A DNA stretch of 64,000 nucleotides from Nepenthes gracilis (Eukaryota > Streptophyta > Magnoliopsida > Caryophyllales > Nepenthaceae), in the NCBI GenBank assembly GCA_033239525.1, contig BSYO01000033.1:9663501-9727500 (forward strand), read 5' to 3'. Positions 22,577 through 34,412 of this stretch are shown here, piece by piece. The position numbers were made by a program, and so were the translations under genes. Numbering within the stretch: the stretch's first letter is position 1; the number at the start of each line of letters is the position of its first letter. The notes below the pieces were generated by a model. That model searched no databases. It was not told the origin of the DNA and was given only the letters and a program-made list of their open reading frames with translations.

Positions 22577-25364
22577 ATGAAACGGGTTATTTTTCTTTAA
22601 TAACCTCCGTCAATAAACATACCCAACTAATACCCATAATTAAATAATCGTGAAATTCTACAGAAAATCGGATAAAGTTTTACTTAAAAATGGGCCAAAA
22701 TCATACATACAACCTATATAAATAAATCTACATAAGACATATAATGACAAGATTTTAAATTTCCACCACAACCACGACATACACAGGATCCACAAATGCC
22801 ATATCATTTATGATTCCAACACAGTATTTCTACTACCATATTGGATCGACGAGAGATGCCATTTAGGCCTAACCAAATCCAAAATTTAATAAATATGAAA
22901 GCAAAACTAAATCCAAAAAATCATCTGTAGAAGCTAAACGATACATTCATCATAATACAAACGTTCTACATCATCATCTTCATATGCAACAACATACTAA
23001 CTAAACTATTTACATTTCAATTCCATCATTCATACTTTAGTCTTTGGTCCCCAAAGTCCAGTTGATTTCCTTACGCGAGTCCTTCGCCATGTTCTAACTA
23101 ATTGGGTGTCAGCTCGTAGTTCCCATCTAGAAGGAAGAAGAGACAAAGTGAGCTAACAGCTCAACAAGTACATTATAACAAAGCACTGAACAATAATAAC
23201 AAGACAAAACAGAAGAAAGATATAAATGAAACTTGAATAGAGATGCTTGGGATACAATTTACTTCTTTCATTCTTTTTTTCTTTAAGATGTAATACGAGC
23301 ATAATTATTCTTCTCTGTAGACCCGGGCTAGTGGACCCTACTTGTCAAAGGGAGCGAATAGTCGAGGATAGATTATATTCCTTCCACATAATCAAAGGCC
23401 ATATTCAGAACAGAAGTTGTGGGTTTCCTCATAATCTTTCCAGATTCAGAAACAGAATAGAATTATCCTCGATTACCACTGTAATGTCGCAAGGTATATC
23501 CATAGTATCACCCGCTAAAATCATGCCGCCAGGATAAATTTTTGAGTCTCCGCTGTCACACTAGTGACATGCTTGGGACATTACCCATTAAAATATAAAC
23601 GCGGATCGTAGTTTCAGAATTATAGATTCTTTTGAGGAAGGATTCCACCAAACTTATTTCACAAACATAACTTATTTTCCAAATATTTTCATCTTAGAGA
23701 TCAAATTCATCAAATTCTCAAATGTGGAATTTCCCTTCAACTATTCATATACTTACTATCTTGCTTGCGGATGTAAGCATTTTCACGACTTTACTTTCAT
23801 ACAAATATTATAAACAGAAGAGAGATTAGGAATTCTTACTATTGAAGAGCAGATTGGCTTGAGAGCTTTTGGACGCAGATTTCTTTCACTAATGTATATA
23901 TCAAAGCTTCCAGATTATTTGATTGAATTTATACAAATATACGCATCACTTAATTAATAATTAAATATGGAAAATTATACAAAATATCGTTTAAAGTCTT
24001 TGGTAAACAATGCACACATGAACAGTGTCTGGATTCTCTTATCGGTCAATTCTCAGAATTTCAAACATCCAATGGGTAATTTATCGAACCCAATGCATGG
24101 TTAACTATAATCCCAAATCAATTTATATATTAAACTTCAAATCGAAACTTAAACCGTATTCGGGCGTGGGTTAGGGGCTTCTCAAACCAAAATTTATACA
24201 TAACCACAAATTCCGATACTCAAGCGATAAATTAACTTACCCAAGCCGTAGATAATCATATTCTAGTCCAAAATTAAGCAAAAGCCCCAAAAATCTGTAG
24301 GTTTCATGTCTGGGCGTGGGGGTTAGGGTTTACGTTGTTCGAAACCTTACTTAAACTACAAATTTGGACTCTAAATTAATATATATGCATGCTTAGTTCT
24401 TGAGAATCATAAAATATAAACTTAATTGGGTATCAAAACGAGGATACCCGAAGAAAATAAGACAAAAGTGCATGAATATGAAAGAGAAGAATGAGTATAT
24501 TTGCCTCGTCCTAATTTATTACCTTTTTAACTCGCTCTCGGACGGATTTAGACTCGTAGGCCTTCATCTCCGCTTTCTCTCTCTAGTTTCCATGCTCTCT
24601 CTCTCTCTCTAAAACCCAAAAATGGCCGAAAAATGCGTAGGAAGAAACCCTTGCATGATATAAAAACATCGACTGGCGCTCGAGCGCTAGACGAGCTGTA
24701 ATCAGACGCACCGCCTTGCCAACACCGCTCGTCGAGCGCCCTTCGAGCAAGGCATTCTGTTTTTCCCACCCCATTGGCACTCGAGCACTACTCGGGCGAG
24801 GGTTAGGCCCACGTCGAGCCTGCATCAAGCCTACTCTGTGTTTCATCGTCTAGGACTCATTTTGACCCTTCAAATCCAATTTTTCACATCCTTGGACCCT
24901 AATTTTGATTGTATAACCTTAATACGCCATAATTATCATAATTTAAAACTGTGATCTATTTTACAAATTAACATTCCATGGTTTTACAACTTTGATCCCC
25001 TATTTTAGCAATTCTAATACTTTGGACTTTTCAATTCAGTTTCCTTTTTTTTTTTGGTAAGTAATTAAAATGTATTAATAAAAATGAAAGAATACAAATC
25101 AAATATTCAATCTCCAAATCGATTGGGGATAAACAACTACGCTAGGGCATACCCTGAGCCGAGAAATACAAGATTCCAAGGAGAAAATAAAAACAGACTC
25201 CAGTAGCGATATACTTGCCAAGCTAAACAACGGGAAAACGCCATTCATGCAACGACAGGAGAACAGACATCATACAGATTAGACGATGCAGTTGTATTGA
25301 CTTAATCCATTTATATTGACTTAATTACTCATAATTACTGTATGTTGGAAGCCGGTACCACACA
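22577..25364 (-). mobile_element. LTR of gypsy element 4, minus strand (3' LTR)
   Basis: Plus-strand start tgatgaaacggg and end ggtaccacaca, followed by the inverted polypurine tract ctctccccact. It contains the hairpin block (23478-23516), the CT tract (24566-24612), the GC island (24670-24830) and a nested LINE (25045-25291). It is the same subfamily as the plus-strand fragment 28546-29802. The ORF at 23247-23537 runs antisense through the conserved block and is not supported. Confidence 0.65.
25045..25291 (-). mobile_element. L1 LINE 3' fragment, 247 bp
   Basis: Begins with 11 T then ggtaagtaattaaaatg and is nearly identical to the first 240 bp of the insertion at 14174, so both came from one source family. 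It ends at gacgatgcag. A TSD was not identified. Confidence 0.75.
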
Positions 25365-28145
25365 CTCTCCCCACTTATCAAAATTTCATCCTCAAAATTT
25401 AACGAACCTTAAATTTTCGTGATCGTTGGAAATCTTATAAATTCTCCTAGTGTTCCCAAATCACTTCCTTAATTAAACGGTTATCCAAAGGAACCTTGAG
25501 CATTCGAATCATCCTGATTCTTATTATCCAATGCAATCTATCAAAATCTAATTGTTCCATGTCTGAAGATAAACCAAATTCATTAACTACTTTTTTGTCT
25601 TAGCCCAAAATCTCAAATGATTGAAAATTCTTACTTCAACCTACCCTAAGCCTCGAAAGGATCTATTCCTTCTAAGTCTTAGATTGAACCTTAACATATA
25701 TGGGTTCACCACATTTTGGCTACGCTACTTTGATTATTTACCTAACTACGAATCGTTTAGTTACAAATTGCCGCTGTATCAAATTTAACCTAACACTCAA
25801 AATTCTCTGATCAAGTTTCAGCTAAGGTTTTGCAAAAAATCTCAAATCACAATCAAATCTCAAGGTCAAAATACTTTGTGTCCTCATTATTTTGTTAGTA
25901 TGTCATCAAACCGACATTTTCCTAAAATATACAATCCATATGAAATACTTAGATTGTACAGAAGCCATATTAGAACAAATTCCAAGATAGCCATATCATG
26001 CAAACAATTCCCACAAATTCTCAAATTACAGCCAGATTAGAAACTGCAATTATAATTATCACCCAAAGATTCAATATAGCTTTAGATCATTACCCAAAAT
26101 TTTAAAACCCAAATACTTAGAAACCTCATGATCTCGTTAGCATACCAATGAGCCAACTGATTCATTCCTAACGTGTCCTCTATAATTATAGGGGGTGGAT
26201 CTTCGAAATCATTTTGAGAAAGAACCACAAAGACTTCTCATTTCTTAATTTCACAGCCCTACTACTTCGAATACGATTTCTGTCTCCCAATTCAAGAGCA
26301 TGACGTACCATTAACCCAACATCGGGACCACTTGTAGCTCACGATTCACATCTCCTACGAGGTATCGAAAACATATTAAGCTTAAGGACTCCCATCATTC
26401 CTTGTCAGGACTAAAGTTCAATTTCCTCACGACACTGAGGTTCATCTTCACAATCCTTAAACAGGTCTATCAATTGCAAGATTATAAGATCATCTTTCTT
26501 TAACGACAAAACTATTCTGGCCTTTAAATTTATTAGATAATAGCTATCTCTAAAAGCAATTCCCACGAGTTCTCAAAGCAGAGACTTCAGTTACTGATTC
26601 TAACCTACAGGTGGAGTAACTCTAATTATGAAATTCTTCCCCACTTAATTTCTATCACGATGCGGGAATAACAAAATTCTAACCTTCCTTAAAAACATTA
26701 TATTGTATGATAACTCACTAGACCCGTCAGGGGTCATCCCAAATGATATGGGCTTCAATTTTATCCTTAATTCCTTGAAAGCTACCTTCACATGTCCCAT
26801 TCTTATGAATACAAATCGTTCCTAAGCCCAAACGACTCACGACTCTACTAGCCTTCATGATACTAACCAGCCTTCCCCAAAAGACCATTATTATAGGAGA
26901 GGCCACACACCCATATCACATTCTTCCTTATCCCTCAAAAACTATCTTTTCATATTTCATTCTAATGACTACAGATCCCTTCTAAATCAAACGTCTCACA
27001 GACGCTACAATCCTCAAGGTTTTATTGCCGGATCGCTCATCAGATTCAGTTACTCCCGAGAAAATCGTACGCCTTCACAACATTAATTGGTCTTCCCCAT
27101 TTAGTCACCGCTTAAAGTCCTATGGATTCAAAATCGTGCTATCAAATATGCCATACACTCAATAGGGCATTTTATCATATTAAACTCGCGTTCCTTTCTT
27201 GATCTGGTCTTCGATTAACAATTATTCTCAATCGGTGACAATTTTCAAATGGAATACATATTTCCTACATTCCTTTGAACCTATCAATGAGATCATCTCA
27301 ATATGGACCCGAATATGACTAAAAGATCCAACCCATAACATTTATGAAACACCAATGGACCTTCGGCGTTCCCGAACTTCATAGCAGCCATATCTTCTCT
27401 TGAATGTTGCCACGGGCACAATTTTCAATTATCTATAATCAATACGCTATGGATACAGATTGATCATAGAAATCACATATCCATTCACTGTGCCTGCTTA
27501 TTAATTTATTAATCTTTCGAGTAACCAATGGCCCAACTATCCACAAATAACCTCATCAGTTTATTGGACTTCCCCAAAGGCCCCAAGGTATTCTTAACGG
27601 TATCTAACCGCAGCTCCTCCAATTCCATACGGAATCCTCAAAAGCTAGTGCTAATTCCAACACAACCTCAAATCATTTATCAAAGGTAATCAGCTCGATC
27701 TTTTCTTCCAATGTATATCCTCAAGACTCACACAACTAAATTCCTTAGCGACCACCAAATGACTTCAATGGGGTGGCCTCATTTACTAATTTAACTTAAT
27801 GCCTATCCCTGATTGGATCTACTATGCCCCATATTCTAAATTTATAACCTGATTACAAAGCACATTATCTTACCAACACAATTCACACCAACATCCACGA
27901 ACACCTTTTCAATTTCTACAGGATTGTACTGTCCTAAAATTTCAGCATTCAAACACTTACCAAATCAATTATAATTTGACATTCTTAGTTTTATTACACC
28001 GAAAATCGACTCTAAGTTTCTCTGACCTTGAGCCGTCAATCCCACTTTATCCGCCATACTTGATATGCCGATCAAGCTTTCTAGCTTAGCGATTTACTAG
28101 CCTGTGAACCACAACTCGAAACAAATCAAACCTGAACCGTAATCC
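25365..28145 (-). pseudogene. Decayed gypsy pol, element 4, minus strand
   Basis: Starts with the inverted polypurine tract and pol 3' end (25365-25440) and parallels the internal region at 11887-15766 over many short blocks. No ORF of useful length remains and domains cannot be placed securely. It ends at a LINE (28146); no second LTR in the same orientation follows. Confidence 0.5.
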
Positions 28146-28545
28146 TTTTTTTTTTTTTGGTAAATAAGTTAATTGTATTAAAAGAAAAGAATTTTACAAC
28201 CTATGATTTAACTTTAACTGTTTTTCCGACTTAGAATAAAATCATAACCACGAGGGCTGACCTAGAATATTAAATCAAAAACAAAAAAAAAACAAGTCCT
28301 ACAATAGGACACCATTCGTCAAAAGAAAATCAGCACAAACCAAACATGCAGCACGATTATCAATAAACTGAGGCTCGATTGTGATTTCGAAAAAACCAAA
28401 CATTCACCCCTAGCATTGCTTCAGCATGAATGTGCCGGCGTGTATCAGCTGGTTTAGCATCACCAGCTTGCAGCATGCCAATAGTTCCCCTCGGCCTGAC
28501 AGCAGCTTGCATGCAGAGCATCATCACAATATTCAGCAAATAATA
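28146..28545 (-). mobile_element. L1 LINE 3' fragment, about 400 bp
   Basis: Starts tttttttttttttggtaaata, the inverted L1 tail. The rest is 3'-UTR-like without an ORF. TSD not found; the right boundary is estimated from where LTR sequence resumes. It sits at the junction of two LTR remnants in opposite orientation. Confidence 0.55.
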
Positions 28546-29094
28546 TTCTCTGGCATGCCGTGGATATTATAGTAAAAACTCAAGGATTATCTTAATTGTA
28601 GATAGTAACGAGTAATATTCAATGGCAAGCCTTAGGACGTTACAGTGGTAATCGAGGATAACTCCGTCCACAGAGTGATATGTTGTCCGCCTTCCTCGGG
28701 GCGATACTATTGAGGAATTTGACTTTTAATCATTTTGCCCTCGAGATGTAAATATGGAGGATTTGACTTTTGAGCATCCTACACTCGGGATGTAAATAAG
28801 AAGGAAAACTTTGACCTTAGATCGAGTGAAGTGAATACAGTCTATCCTCGATTATTCGCTCACTCAATTGGCAGGACCTACTAGCCCTGATCCCTCAAGA
28901 TAACAAAGACTAAATGACAAACAAGCCTAAACTCTTCGATGGCTAAGATAAGTAAAGGAAATCACTGAACGAGATGAGAAAATAAATAAAGGCAAGATTC
29001 TTTCCATAAGCTCGTGTTCATGCATCGTTTTATCTTCTTGCATCATCTGTATGTATATTTTACTTCTAATTCCTTCGTCGCCTCTTATATGTAC

Positions 29095-29126
<32 letters not shown>

Positions 29127-29802
29127 GTATACATATATATATACATATATATGTTTTATATGAGAAATTGCATATCTTATTTTTATGGTACATTGCTGAG
29201 TATAAAGCTCACCCCTTGCTGTTTTTGCCACCTCCCAGATGGTACTAATGAGCCGATACTTGATGAAAAGAGTAAAGGTAAGGGATAGCTAAAGCAAGGT
29301 TGCTGGACCTCAAAGACTTGGAAGTTTTGGACGTGTCGATGAAATGTGAAGGGAAATAATTAATGATTGAATAAATGTTGTGTATTAAATTAGGGCATGG
29401 TATGATGTAAATTATTATAGACTTTTGTTATGCTTCTGCAGTTTATTTGTGGTTATAGTCATGCTTTCGCTGTATAATGTTAGATTTTGTACAGGTCTTA
29501 GATGGAATCTCTTATTTGATCCAATATAGTAGTTGAGATTACTGTGTTGGAGCCATAAATAAAATGGCATTTGGTTGTGATCCTGTGGATATATTGTGGA
29601 TAAAATTTGAGGTTCATTTACATGTATGTCTTGTATAGGGTTTATTATTCAGGTTGTATGTATAGTTTTTAACCATATTTAGGGGAGACTCTATCCAATT
29701 TCATACAGAGATTATTGTATTAAATTAATGGCGTATTAGTTTGATTTGTTAAGTATGATTATTGATGGAGGTCATTAATGGATTACGACCTGTTCCGGTA
29801 CA
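28546..29802 (+). mobile_element. LTR 3' part, gypsy, plus strand
   Basis: The reverse complement of 28700-29770 aligns block by block with 22600-23500 (e.g. cctccatcaataa, acatacaacct, ccaacacagtaat). It includes the hairpin block twice (28546-28600 and 28612-28656) and the ggctcac-type block near 29205. It ends near ttccggtaca. It cannot be the normal 5' LTR of the pol that follows, because gag and most of pol are missing between them. Confidence 0.6.
29093..29156. repeat. (TA)n/(ATATAC)n microsatellite
   Basis: About 64 bp of alternating at/ac dinucleotides within the LTR. ORFs on both strands here are repeat artefacts. Confidence 0.9.
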
Positions 29803-30098
29803 ATTGGTCTCAAAGAAAAAAGATACATTAGGATCGATCAATCTTAAAACGGAAGCTTAAGAATAGTCTGAATAGAGGTGAGAAGCAGTTAGGATTAGAT
29901 GGAGGAAATTATGAAGGAGGCCTATCGATCCCGATACACTATTCATCCGGGGATTACGAAAATGTATCAAGACATGAGGAGGATATTTTGGTGGAAAAAT
30001 ATGAAGAAAGAAATTGTGAACTATGTAGAGAGATATCTAATTTGTCAACCGCTCAAAGTGGAAAGAAAGAAGCCATCGAGATTACTGCAACCATTGCC

Positions 30099-31703
30099 AT
30101 AATAGCTCTTGTGGAGGTTAAATATAGCTGGAAACCAGTCTAGTGTGGTGGTTGTCATCTTTTTTGCCATAATAGCTCTCAATGTAGCACCATGCATTCA
30201 ATGCTTGATCTTGCCCCCTCAGTGCCAGAGTTGAACCATTTTGATGGGCTGTAGTTTGATGGAGGAGCTATGCCATCGAAAGCCTATGACATGGAGACTT
30301 TGGGTCGAGCTCAGTTGGCTGGAGATCACTAATTTTTGCCCTCTGATCAAACTGTCCCTGGTTGGACTATTTTGAGCTTAGTAGACCTGGGGACTTCTCA
30401 CCCCTCTCTAGATTTTGGAGATGCCTCAATCTGCAGGGAGTCTACAACAAGGGACTTGGCCACTTTAGAAGCTGTTGATAAGCAAGAGCTAAGCCCCACT
30501 GCTGGAAAATCAAGTTTATCCCAACTTCCCCCTGATGGAATGGTTGCCACTATTGGAAATTTGGAGCTTCCTACCCAGGTTGTGGCAGATTTGGCCCTAG
30601 GTCTCGACTATAGATTTTTTGAAGCCTCCTGGTTGTCCTTAGCCAGGGACTCGGTCTCCTTAGAGGCTGTTGATCAGTTGCTACTGAGCCCTTCTTCTAC
30701 AATCTCAAGTTCAGCCCAGCTCTTCCCAGCTGGAATGGATGCAGCTCCCGGTAATATTGCTTTTCCTACCAAGGCTGTAGAATGACTCCAGGCTGCTACA
30801 AATGTTTCAGGCTCATATGCGACTATTATGATGCGTGAACCTCAAACGAATAGAGCAGAGGTGCCTGGCTCAGGTGGTCTGCCTCTCCTCTCTGGGGGAC
30901 TAAGCTCTTGCCCAAGTATGGGCAAGCTGAACCGTAATCTGGATGTGATTCGTAAGCAGTTGAATGCCTCTCGTGCTTGTGACATGGTGGACTTTTCTAA
31001 TTCCTTGCCTGAGCAGGTTAGTTCAAGGAAACAATCCAAGTCCCAGAGGCACCGGAAATCTACTCCAAAGCATCCTAAGGGCGTTTAATATGTTTGGTGG
31101 ATTTTTGGTGACTGATTCTGCTGGCAATTACAGTGCCGGTTGAGTGGTTTTATATGATTACGCTTAAGTCTACTGTAGGTCTGTAAGTACTGCTATAAAT
31201 TTGTTTCAGTGAGGGTGTGATATTGGGTCCTTTGCTTTGCCCTGGTAAGGTTAAGAGAAGGACGGTATGAATATCACGGTATGGTTGGCTAGCTTGTCTG
31301 ATGGGGCGAAATGATCGTCCGGTATAGATTCATTGGTTTTGACTTGCCGGTTTGCTTGAGGTGGGCAGCTTGAAATCCCGGTATGCATCTTGCCAATTTG
31401 CATTGCGGAATGCGTATTTCTGCATGTTGTTGATGTGGGGCTTTGTCTGTGGCTCCCGGTTTGGTTCCGAATCACATGATCGGTTTGGTGATGGCATGTG
31501 GCCGGTTTGGATGGTGTTAATCTGGTTGATTTTTTTTCCCTTTTGTAATTTTCTTTCAGTCTCATGAATTGTTTCATAGTGGTGCTCGAGAAATACCATA
31601 GCGTTTATATTCTATCTCTAAGTTGGCAAAACATTTGGAGTTAGAATATAATTTTTATACTTTCTTTTATTTTAATTCAAATTTAATTACTTATTAAAAA
31701 AAA
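30099..31703 (+). mobile_element. LINE A: 5'-truncated ORF1-only L1, 1605 bp
   Basis: Flanked by a perfect 16-bp TSD tactgcaaccattgcc (30083-30098 and 31704-31719). It contains the C-terminal part of an L1 ORF1 (to the stop at 31086-31088), then about 615 bp of 3' sequence with the motif gttggcaaaacatttggagt and the tail ttacttattaaaaaaaa. There is no endonuclease or reverse transcriptase ORF between ORF1 and the tail. Its ORF1 is clearly related to that of LINE D (37223-45900), but the 3' UTRs diverge after about 150 bp. Confidence 0.85.
30115..31088 (+). pseudogene. L1 ORF1 C-terminal part (LINE A)
   Basis: Starts inside the zinc knuckle that follows the DUF4283 domain (CGGCHLF.HNSSQC, CX2CX4HX4C form). 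After stops near 30147 and 30280, a 149-codon open stretch follows (30336-30785), rich in Ser, Leu and Asp (LVDLGTSHPSLDFGDAS...). After a stop at 30783 an 86-codon stretch (30828-31088) ends in a basic tail, ...KSTPKHPKGV. ORF1 proteins bind the LINE RNA as a chaperone. The sequence repeats that of LINE D with about 80% residue identity by eye. It is the only coding part of this copy. Confidence 0.75.
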
Positions 31704-31848
31704 TACTGCAACCATTGCCGATTTCAATGTGAAAATGGCAGGACATAACGATGGATTTTGTAGTGGGTTTGCCGAGGACATCCAAAAGTCATGATGGTAT
31801 TTGGGTGATTGTCGATAGGCTCACAAAGGCGGCATACTTCTTGGCTAT

Positions 31849-34098
31849 AAAGGACTTGGGTGCTGGAGAGAGAAGCTCTCGCTTCTCTCTTCGTTTTCAA
31901 AATTTGTTTTTGAATTTTGAACTGCCCGGCGTCGTCGTCCTCGTCGATCCCGCCTTGGGTGCCGGGCGGCACCGGAGCCTGCAATGGCCAGCCTCCTGGT
32001 TGCTCTGCCCGGCCCCCCCTCCGGTTATCCATCTCCCGTTTCCGTCTTCTCATCCTATTTTCTGGACCTTTGTTTTGGCTTCGTCGGTGGAATCTGAATC
32101 CTCGGATGCTGCCGTAAAAACCGTCTTTTTGCTGAATCAGTTTGGGATGGAGGTGCTTGCCGGTTGCCCTGGTGTAGATTTTCGGGCTCGAGCTGACTGG
32201 AGTACCTGCTGGTACCAAAATCGCACCTGACGAGGCTTGTGCCGTTTGGATTTCTCCTTCTCTCTGGGGCTCTTTTCGCTTTTCTTCTCTTCTCATCCTC
32301 GTATCTCAGTTTCTTAGGGTTGCTCTCCTCCGGATTGGATGGGCCCTTTACTCTGGCTGACGAGGCTGAGAGCCATGTCCCTGGTTTTCTCTGTAGAAAC
32401 CATGGGTTGGTGCTTATGGTTTCTACTGCGTTCCTTTTCGAGAGCTGTTGTCCGAACCTTAAGCTATTATGCGGCTCGCTGGATTTGCCGCTCTCGATCT
32501 GTCCTGTGCCCGGTCTCTGAAGCATCTCTGCCTGTGAGCCTTTTCCTGTAGAATGGGTTGTGGGGAGCCCGGCTCTGCTCTGGAATGGGTTTTATATGCT
32601 GGAATGACGAAGAGATGGGAGTGGCCCGGTTTGGATGCTGGTTATCCATCTGATGCTGTAAATGTTTTGGTGGTTGGTCTACTTCTGCCATTTTTGCTCC
32701 TCCAGTTTTATGCTGAGTGGAATTAATTCGTCCATCTTTATGCGGTTGCTGGGATGATGCTGTTTTGGTGCCTCTTCGGCCTAGCTAGTGATGGTATTCA
32801 CTACTCCTCCAATCAAACGGTTCCTGGTTTGCTGGCTCTGCTGCTGCTCTGCCTATGTCTCCTTCCAGGTGAGAGGTTTGGGGGTGCCGTGCAACTGGCT
32901 TGGGGATTTTGGGTGTGGTGACGACGAGATGGCCCAGGCCTTGGCTGGCTGATTGAGATCTAATGTCATCTGCTTTTGCTGATGCTGCTAGTATGCAGGA
33001 GCTGTATGAATAAGGCTCGCTGCTATGCTTTGAAGCCGCCTCCAATGGTTTGGCGCGGATTTGGGGGTCAATTTGATATCCTGGTGCTTGTGTCTGCATT
33101 TTTTGCTAGATGCTTCTGCTGGTGCTGGCCTTGCCCACGCCCTGCTTTTAGGTGTTTCTTGACTGTAGTATGAAGGAGCCTTCATCTGCCTGTCAATGAA
33201 GTTGTTGAAGGCTGGTGTCATTTGTTTGATGGTGCTGGTGTTAATGAGGATCAGGCACTCTGTTTCTTCCTATTGTCTGGTTTGGGAGAGCCTGTGCAAT
33301 GGGTTAGGATTTTTTTTTTTTTTTTTTTTGGCTGATGTATTGTTAAGCTGGTGTGGCATTATTGGTTGCAAATGATCATTCTGTGGAAGGGGTTTCCTCC
33401 TGGTTGCTGTTGCCTGAAGTAAGGATACTACTGGCACGGTGTTGGCGTTGAAGGCTGCATCTTCCATCAGTTGACTATGCTGATGGATTTTATTTGACTC
33501 TTATGCTGGTGGTCAGTAGCTCTTGTTGGTCCTTGACCCTGGTGTAGTAGGCCAGAGCCTATGCATTCAACTGGGATTTTAGCCTCAATTGCTGTGTGGA
33601 CGTGTCTCTGGAATGGAGTCTTTGTTGCAGCTGGCTCTAGGATACAATGCTTCTGACGCTGGCTGATGATGGTGGATACTGCGAATGGCTGGATGCCTCT
33701 TTTGCAGCTGATGCCATATGATGGCGCTGAAGCTTACTTGGCCTGAGCGAAGGTGGTATGGCTGAATCCCAAGTCCCTGCTCATCTGATGGGTGCCCCTG
33801 AATGCGCAGAATGCTTGAATCTTGCTGGCGCTGAAGTGGAGTTGTTTTGCTTCCAGCTGTTGAAATTCTAGGAGTGCATTTAGTTTTTGCTTATGTAATG
33901 ACTATGTTCATTTTCGGTCTATTAGATTGTTCCTCTTAGAGGTTTTGTTGAGATACTCTATAATGTACTTTGCTCGGGGTATGCCCTAACTTTTTTATGT
34001 TCTAACTCTAAGTCAAAAAACTTGGAGTTATAACATATGTTTTGTAAATTTCTTTCTCCCATTAATCCAAAATACACACTTACTTACCAAAAAAAAAA
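31849..34098 (+). mobile_element. LINE B: full-length ORF-less L1 derivative, 2250 bp
   Basis: Flanked by a perfect 18-bp TSD ggcatacttcttggctat (31831-31848 and 34099-34116). The 5' end (gagagagaagctctcgcttc near 31866) matches the 5' end of LINE D. The 3' end has gctcggggtatgccc (33965-33979), cttggagttat, then acttaccaaaaaaaaaa. Thus both LINE ends are kept. Neither a DUF4283 ORF1 nor an EN/RT ORF is present; the ORFs seen on both strands (e.g. 31751-32230 plus, 31724-32296 minus) overlap each other and match nothing I recognise. The sequence is GC-richer than its surroundings, with many tgctg and gctgg repeats. Confidence 0.8.
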
Positions 34099-34396
34099 GG
34101 CATACTTCTTGGCTATCTAAACAACTTACTCACGAGATCGACTAGCTCGGATCTATATTAATAAAATTGTCAGATTATATGGTGTACTAACGTTCATCAT
34201 ATCAGACCGAAATCCATGTTTTGCTTCTAAATTCTAGGAAAGTCTACAACTGGAGATGGAAATAGAGTTAAAATTTAGTACCGCTTATCATTCGTAGAAA
34301 GACGGATAATCAGAGCAGACTATCCAAATTTTGGAAGATATGTTAAGAGTTTCGGTCCTTGAAATGAAAGGCAACTGAGATAACTATTTAGCATTA

Positions 34397-34412
34397 TTTT
34401 TTTTGGTAAGTA
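34397..34412 (-). mobile_element. LINE C: 16-bp L1 insertion
   Basis: ttttttttggtaagta is flanked by perfect 15-bp repeats aactatttagcatta (34382-34396 and 34413-34427). The insert is the reverse complement of the exact 3' end (tacttacc plus eight A) of the L1 family here. Removing insert and one TSD copy restores the integrase reading frame (...LALVEFTYNN...). This is an extreme 5' truncation. Confidence 0.85.

Noticed and set aside
31724..32296. 190-codon minus-strand ORF and 159-codon plus-strand ORF (31751-32230) over the same DNA
   Set aside because: They overlap each other and cross the LINE B insertion boundary at 31848; only the first part of the plus-strand ORF (to 31848) is real gypsy integrase. 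The rest is chance openness in GC-richer LINE B sequence.
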